From contig NZ_LGHT01000036.1 of NCBI RefSeq assembly GCF_001202035.1, forward strand, positions 248,001 through 312,000: DNA of 64,000 bases. Reading direction: 5' to 3'. The DNA comes from Pseudorhodobacter wandonensis (GTDB taxonomy: Bacteria > Pseudomonadota > Alphaproteobacteria > Rhodobacterales > Rhodobacteraceae). The notes beneath the pieces were generated by a model, which was not told the origin of the DNA, made no database searches, and saw nothing but the letters and a program-made list of their open reading frames with translations. The translations under genes and the position numbers were made by a program. Positions 57,297 through 64,000 of the stretch are shown in pieces (positions within the stretch are counted from its first letter, which is position 1; every line of letters starts with the position of its first letter).

Positions 57297-58388
57297 ATGG
57301 CGGATCTAAAGCTAACGAATGTTGAAAAAGCTTATGGCGAGGTCAAGGTTCTGGCCAATATCAACCTTGATATCAAACAGGGCGAGCTGATTGTCTTTGT
57401 CGGGCCTTCGGGTTGCGGGAAATCTACCTTGCTGCGGATGATCGCGGGCTTGGAACGCATTACCGGTGGCACGTTGGAAATTGACGGCCAAGTGGTGAAT
57501 GACGTGCCCCCCGCCCAGCGCGGTATTGCGATGGTGTTTCAATCCTATGCGCTGTATCCGCATATGACTGTGCGTGAAAACATGGAATTCGCGCTGAAAA
57601 TCGCCAAGAAAACCAAGGTCGAAATTGCGGCGGCGGTGAACAAGGCCGCCGATATTCTGCAGTTGACGCCATATCTTGACCGTTTGCCAAAGGCGCTTTC
57701 GGGCGGGCAGCGGCAGCGCGTGGCGATTGGCCGCTCTATTGTGCGCGACCCCAAAGTGTATTTGTTTGATGAGCCGCTGTCCAATCTGGATGCCGCCTTG
57801 CGCGTCGCCACACGGATTGAGATTGCCCAGCTGAAAGAACAAATGGCCGACCGCACCATGATCTATGTGACCCATGATCAGGTCGAGGCGATGACACTGG
57901 CAAGTCGCATCGTGGTGCTTGCAGGGGGCGGGATCAGCCAGGTTGGCACGCCGCTTGATCTGTATGAACGGCCACAAAACGAGTTTGTGGCGCAGTTTAT
58001 CGGCTCGCCTGCAATGAACTTGCTGGCGGGTGAGGTGGTTGAGACCGGCGCTGAAACGCTTGTCAAATTGGACGGCGGCGGTATGGCGCGGTCTGCCATC
58101 CCGACGCTTGCAGCGGATTTGGGGATGAAAGTGAATGTCGGCGTGCGGCCCGAAGATTTGATTGCAACAGATCATGATCCGGTTTTCACCGGCGAGGTCG
58201 AATTTACCGAAGCATTGGGCGAGGTGACCCTGCTGTATTTCAAACGGCAAGGGGGCGCCGATCCCGTTGTCGGCAAATTGCCGGGCATTCATGCAGGGCT
58301 GCGCCATAAACGGGTTGCCCTGACAGCCGATCCTAAAAAGGTGCATCTGTTCCACAACGGTCTGTCACTGCTGTATCGGCAGCGCTAA
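57297..58388 (+). CDS. aglK: Alpha-glucoside ABC transporter ATPase AglK
   Basis: 363 residues, MalK/UgpC-like. Walker A GPSGCGKST, Q-loop MVFQSYALYPHM, signature LSGGQRQRVAIGRSIV, Walker B VYLFDEPLSNLDA and His loop YVTHDQVEAM, followed by a C-terminal OB-type regulatory domain from about 240. Last gene of the operon; its stop overlaps the end of a minus-strand mini-frame. Confidence 0.96.
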   Translation: MADLKLTNVEKAYGEVKVLANINLDIKQGELIVFVGPSGCGKSTLLRMIAGLERITGGTLEIDGQVVNDVPPAQRGIAMVFQSYALYPHMTVRENMEFALKIAKKTKVEIAAAVNKAADILQLTPYLDRLPKALSGGQRQRVAIGRSIVRDPKVYLFDEPLSNLDAALRVATRIEIAQLKEQMADRTMIYVTHDQVEAMTLASRIVVLAGGGISQVGTPLDLYERPQNEFVAQFIGSPAMNLLAGEVVETGAETLVKLDGGGMARSAIPTLAADLGMKVNVGVRPEDLIATDHDPVFTGEVEFTEALGEVTLLYFKRQGGADPVVGKLPGIHAGLRHKRVALTADPKKVHLFHNGLSLLYRQR

Positions 58389-58496
58389 GTCAAAGCGACA
58401 AGCACAAGGAATGCCGTACCGAGCAGCATGAATATCAGCGCAGGCACCCATAGGGTGTAGCGCGGTTCGGGTATGTGTTTGATGCGATTTCTCCAT
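58385..58496 (-). pseudogene. Possible frameshifted membrane mini-gene
   Basis: On the minus strand a frame encoding RNRIKHIPEPRYTLWVPALI followed by a Leu/Val-rich end (about 35 residues, one membrane helix) has no in-frame start. An ATG at 58496 lies just upstream in another frame. Dropping one base from the AAA run at about 58489-58491 would give an intact 36-residue protein starting MENRIKH. Either a sequence error, a real frameshift, or no gene at all. Its stop overlaps that of aglK. Confidence 0.35.
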
Positions 58497-58550
58497 GTTT
58501 GGTGTTGCCCCTTAATGCATCCTTCAGGTTTCTAATGCCTTAACAGTGGC

Positions 58551-59411
58551 ATGGATATTTTGTGGGATCAGGACTGCGAACCCGAGTGGCAGGCCCGTAT
58601 GGCAGGGTTGCCCTATCCTGCCTTGCGCCAAAGCTGGGCGTTTGGCACTGTGATGCAGGGTCTCGGCGCCTCGGTACGGCGCGCGGTGATTTGTGACGCG
58701 GGCATCGCGGTTGCCGCAGCACAGGTTTTGCAACGGCGACGGCTGCGCCTGATCGGGCAGGGGCCGGTTTGGTTGACAACGCTAGAGCCGGGGCAAAAAC
58801 GTCAGGTGCTGCGACAATTGGCGCGATTTGCCGGTGCCTGCATTGTGACCCCGCATGATCCCGTCGTCGGTTTTGGGATTGTCCCGCTGATCACACCGAA
58901 ATGTTCTGCGATTTGGAACATCGACATGCTTCCCGCCGAGTTGCGGCAAAACCTGCACGGCAAATGGCGCAACCGCTTGCTGCGGGCCGAAGAAGGCTGC
59001 AAACCGGTGGTCCTGACGCGCCCCAAGCTGCAAGAACTTGTTGCATATGAGGCCATTCAGCGTGTTGGCCGCGGCTATAAAAACCTGCCCGGAACGATTG
59101 CTATGGATTGGCAAGGGGGCAAGCTGGCGATTGGCTGGCAGCAGGGCGGCGAATTGCACGCAGGTATGGTCTTCTTGATCCATGACGGGCGGGCAACCTA
59201 TTTTCTGGGCTGGGCGAACCAAACTGCCCGCGCCAGCTTTGCGCACGGTCCGCTGCTTTGGCAAGCTGCGCTGATGCTGCGCGCGCGCGGGGTAAAGGCG
59301 ATTGATCTTGGCGATGTGAACAGCGAAACTGGGGCCAGCCTTGCGCGCTTTAAGCTGGGGACCGGCGCAGAGGTGTTTGCTGCGGGCGCGACAAGCCTTG
59401 TGCTGCCATGA
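58551..59411 (+). CDS. GNAT/FemAB-like acyltransferase
   Basis: 286 residues. An N-terminal half (about 20-120) and a C-terminal GNAT-like half with GELHAGMVFLIHDGRATYFLGWA, then MLRARGVKAIDLGDVNSETGASLARFKLGTG; this end is typical of the FemAB/BioF2-like acetyltransferase group that moves amino-acyl or acyl groups. Substrate unknown. Single gene between the agl operon and a TDT transporter gene. Confidence 0.75.
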   Translation: MDILWDQDCEPEWQARMAGLPYPALRQSWAFGTVMQGLGASVRRAVICDAGIAVAAAQVLQRRRLRLIGQGPVWLTTLEPGQKRQVLRQLARFAGACIVTPHDPVVGFGIVPLITPKCSAIWNIDMLPAELRQNLHGKWRNRLLRAEEGCKPVVLTRPKLQELVAYEAIQRVGRGYKNLPGTIAMDWQGGKLAIGWQQGGELHAGMVFLIHDGRATYFLGWANQTARASFAHGPLLWQAALMLRARGVKAIDLGDVNSETGASLARFKLGTGAEVFAAGATSLVLP

Positions 59412-59491
59412 TCGCGGATTAGGTGACAACGCGTCGCGATGTGCCGAATGCGCGGCCGTGGTAAGAGAGCGAACAGATGTAAGGAAACCCG

Positions 59492-62063
<2,572 letters not shown>

Positions 62064-62066
62064 GCC

Positions 62067-63233
62067 ATGACACCTGCCGCCCGTTATGCCGCCGCCATTG
62101 AAATCCTAGATAAAATTCTGGCGGGGGTGGCGGCGGAAAAGGTTCTAACCAACTGGGCACGCTCAAACCGGTTTGCCGGTTCGGGCGATCGCTATGCATT
62201 GCGTGATATCGTGTTTGACGTATTGCGGTGCAAACGCTCGTTTGCCAGCCTCGGTGGGGCTGAAACCGGGCGCGGGTTGGTACTGGGGGCATTGCGGGCT
62301 GCTGGTCTGCCGCCTGAAAGCGTTTTTTCAGGCGCGGGCTATGCACCTGCTCCGCTATCCGCAGAAGAGCAAGCCGCTGGGCGAGCGCCTTCCGACTTTG
62401 CCGCGCTTGATTGTCCCGATTGGCTCGCACCCGAATTGCAACGGTCGCTTGGTGTAGATTTCGCACCAATAATGCATTGCCTTCAATCGCGTGCGCCTGT
62501 TTTCTTGCGAGTAAACCTGCGAAAAGCAACGCTGGAATCTGCAGTGCAGTCACTGGCAGCCGAGGGCATTGCCACTCGTCCAAGTGGTCTGGCCAAAACA
62601 GCGCTAGAAGTGACAGAAAACCCGCGCAAGGTGCAGAATTCTGCGGCTTTTCAATCCGGTCTTGTCGAGTTGCAAGATGCGGCATCGCAGGCGGTTGTTG
62701 AAATGCTTCCGCTTGGCGCGGGGGCGCGGGTGTTGGATTACTGCGCTGGCGGCGGTGGCAAGTCACTTGCGATGGCAGGGCAATGTAATGCACGCTATTT
62801 TGCCCATGATATTGCGCCCGAGCGCATGAAAGACCTGCCAGTCCGGGCAAAACGAGCGGGCGTGTCCATTGATCTGGTCGCAACCGCTGCCTTGCGCAAG
62901 GCAGCCGCATTCGATCTGGTTTTCGCCGATGCGCCTTGCTCTGGCTCGGGCAGCTGGCGACGTGCGCCTGAGTCAAAATGGGCGTTGACGCAAGAACGCC
63001 TGACGGAATTGTGCAGTATTCAATCAGATGTTTTGGCCAAAGCCAGTGCATTGGTATCAAAAAGCGGCTTCCTTTGTTATGCGACTTGCTCATTATTGCA
63101 GGTAGAAAATGAAGATCGGATTAACGCCTTTTTTGCCCAAAACACGGATTGGACATTGATCCGCCAAGGCGTCTTTACGCCGCTTGAGGGGGGGGACGGT
63201 TTCTATTTCGCGACCCTGAAAAGGCTGAGCTAG
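62067..63233 (+). CDS. RsmB/NOP2-type RNA m5C methyltransferase
   Basis: 388 residues. N-terminal NusB-like helical domain (RYAAAIEILDKIL to about 130) and a SAM-binding methyltransferase domain with VLDYCAGGGGKSLAMAG, DAPCSGSGSWRR (first catalytic Cys) and CYATCSLLQVENED (second). It probably methylates cytosine in 16S rRNA at position 967 (RsmB) or another site. Three bases after guaB, so cotranscribed. Confidence 0.92.
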   Translation: MTPAARYAAAIEILDKILAGVAAEKVLTNWARSNRFAGSGDRYALRDIVFDVLRCKRSFASLGGAETGRGLVLGALRAAGLPPESVFSGAGYAPAPLSAEEQAAGRAPSDFAALDCPDWLAPELQRSLGVDFAPIMHCLQSRAPVFLRVNLRKATLESAVQSLAAEGIATRPSGLAKTALEVTENPRKVQNSAAFQSGLVELQDAASQAVVEMLPLGAGARVLDYCAGGGGKSLAMAGQCNARYFAHDIAPERMKDLPVRAKRAGVSIDLVATAALRKAAAFDLVFADAPCSGSGSWRRAPESKWALTQERLTELCSIQSDVLAKASALVSKSGFLCYATCSLLQVENEDRINAFFAQNTDWTLIRQGVFTPLEGGDGFYFATLKRLS

Positions 63234-63329
63234 TTTCTTGCAACAACCTATGATTGAGTGCTTCAGTTAAGACCAAATTAATAGAATCCGTTCTATGGTC
63301 GAACACACAAACAATGGTTGGAGCTGATT

Positions 63330-64000
63330 GTGGCGCAAGCCGAGAATTTACAACACAGTCTGACAAGCACAGCAAAAGATCTTGGTCCTAAGGCCTGGTT
63401 GCTTTTGGCCGCAGCATTTGGCTGTTTGGTGGTCAGTCTCTTTGCGCCCGACACCAAAATGCAGCAGGTCGCCACGGTTGCCGGTGTCAGCTTTTCGGCA
63501 CTCGTATTGCTAATTCGTGGCCTTGTTTTCTGGGCGAACCGCGCAGACCGGCGGCGCGCACGTGATTTGCAGGCGCTTGTTGGAAAAGATACGACACCGT
63601 GTTTCACCACGGATGATTTTGGCCATGTCTTATTCATGAATAGCGCGGCGCAGACCCGGTTCAGCTCGGCCAATGGCGACACATTGATCGCTAAGCTCAA
63701 TGACCACTTTGCAAGCCCGGCATCAGTATTGTTTCGATTGCAGAACCGTGCAAAAAATTCCGGTGCCGCAAGAGAAGACGTCGTTACGCGACATGGGCAC
63801 ACGCGCCTTTCAGTACATGCTTTTGCCACAGGTCGTTACTTGTGGCGGCTTGAGGAATTCGTCGACCGGTCACACTCTGGACGCGGCGCAGAAATGCTCA
63901 GTCTTCCGATGATGATTGTGAATAAGACAGGCGTCGTGCTGTTCACGAATGAGGCTATGCGTCGCTTGATCGGTTCTCGACCCAAGCGGATTGATCGGGT
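63330..64000 (+). CDS. Membrane PAS-domain sensor, CckA-like, cut by window end
   Basis: GTG at 63330 with GGAG seven bases upstream; the frame is open to the window end (223 codons). Two membrane helices: about residues 23-42 (PKAWLLLAAAFGCLVVSLF) and 49-70 (QVATVAGVSFSALVLLIRGL). Then a cytoplasmic PAS-like region, and a second one from about 190 (MIVNKTGVVLFTNEAMRRLIG). No kinase domain is inside the window. Layout and position after guaB-rsmB recall CckA, the hybrid kinase that controls CtrA and GTA expression in this group; that is inference. Confidence 0.75.
   Translation, partial: MAQAENLQHSLTSTAKDLGPKAWLLLAAAFGCLVVSLFAPDTKMQQVATVAGVSFSALVLLIRGLVFWANRADRRRARDLQALVGKDTTPCFTTDDFGHVLFMNSAAQTRFSSANGDTLIAKLNDHFASPASVLFRLQNRAKNSGAAREDVVTRHGHTRLSVHAFATGRYLWRLEEFVDRSHSGRGAEMLSLPMMIVNKTGVVLFTNEAMRRLIGSRPKRIDR

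Overview
The window is a 64 kb stretch of a chromosome from an alphaproteobacterium, most likely a Rhodobacteraceae/Roseobacter-group marine bacterium. The assignment is inferred from gene content and order: a fused indolepyruvate ferredoxin oxidoreductase, gene-transfer-agent (GTA) type endolysin and holin genes, the yceD-rpmF-plsX-fabH-ihfA-merR order, an ornithine-lipid OlsB-like enzyme, an aglEFGAK alpha-glucoside importer and a CckA-like kinase start after guaB. Almost all of it is ordinary, densely packed chromosome. I see no insertion sequences, CRISPR arrays, integrases or rRNA genes; there is one tRNA (Pro, GGG).

Layout. 1-4.3 kb: CBS-domain protein, coaD, a DUF1127 mini-protein, a MarC-type membrane protein and two tandem type I GAPDH genes with an unlisted 47-residue membrane mini-gene between them. 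4.5-6.0 kb: a DUF808 membrane protein and a thioredoxin-fold protein. 6.65-13.1 kb: transketolase (TTG start), a coiled-coil protein plus zapA, a CGFS glutaredoxin, BolA and purL. 13.2-17.9 kb: a LysR regulator resembling LsrB/VtlR, a probable small RNA downstream of it, and iorAB. 18-25.9 kb: murI, ccmE, GTA-type endolysin and holin, argS, SPOR protein, nagZ, scpA, scpB. 26-35.1 kb: dCTP deaminase-like protein, tRNA-Pro, the lipid/ribosome cluster, bamE, olsB-like, TfoX-like and an NsrR-like Rrf2 regulator.

35.4-58.4 kb is a carbohydrate-storage and uptake region. glgP-glgB-glgC-glgA-glgX-pgm covers glycogen synthesis, branching, debranching and phosphorolysis and links to glucose-6-phosphate. 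After one MttB-family methyltransferase gene come glk, a GH1 glucosidase and a LacI regulator (minus strand), divergent from the aglE-F-G-A-K alpha-glucoside ABC transporter and GH13 glucosidase. Imported alpha-glucosides would be cut by AglA, phosphorylated by Glk, and then stored through Pgm/GlgC/GlgA or burned through the GAPDH enzymes. 58.5-64 kb: a FemAB-like acyltransferase, a TDT-family transporter, guaB, an RsmB-type rRNA methyltransferase and the start of a PAS-containing membrane sensor (CckA-like).

The most interesting signals are regulatory. A 14-bp palindrome close to TGTTAGCGCTAACA recurs before both GAPDH genes, before glgP and before the DUF1127 gene, and may be a CceR-like carbon regulon. 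Two identical LacI-type operators flank the agl divergent promoter region. A GATATGC-N7-GCATATC box occurs before the DUF1127 gene and, in weaker form, before the small RNA next to the LsrB/VtlR-like gene. A TGAT-N4-ATCA box sits before the nsrR-like gene. The second GAPDH lacks the NAD-selecting aspartate, so the pair may be split between glycolysis and gluconeogenesis. I did not find a convincing wholly new multi-gene system; the unlisted mini-genes, the small RNA and the operator families are the best leads.
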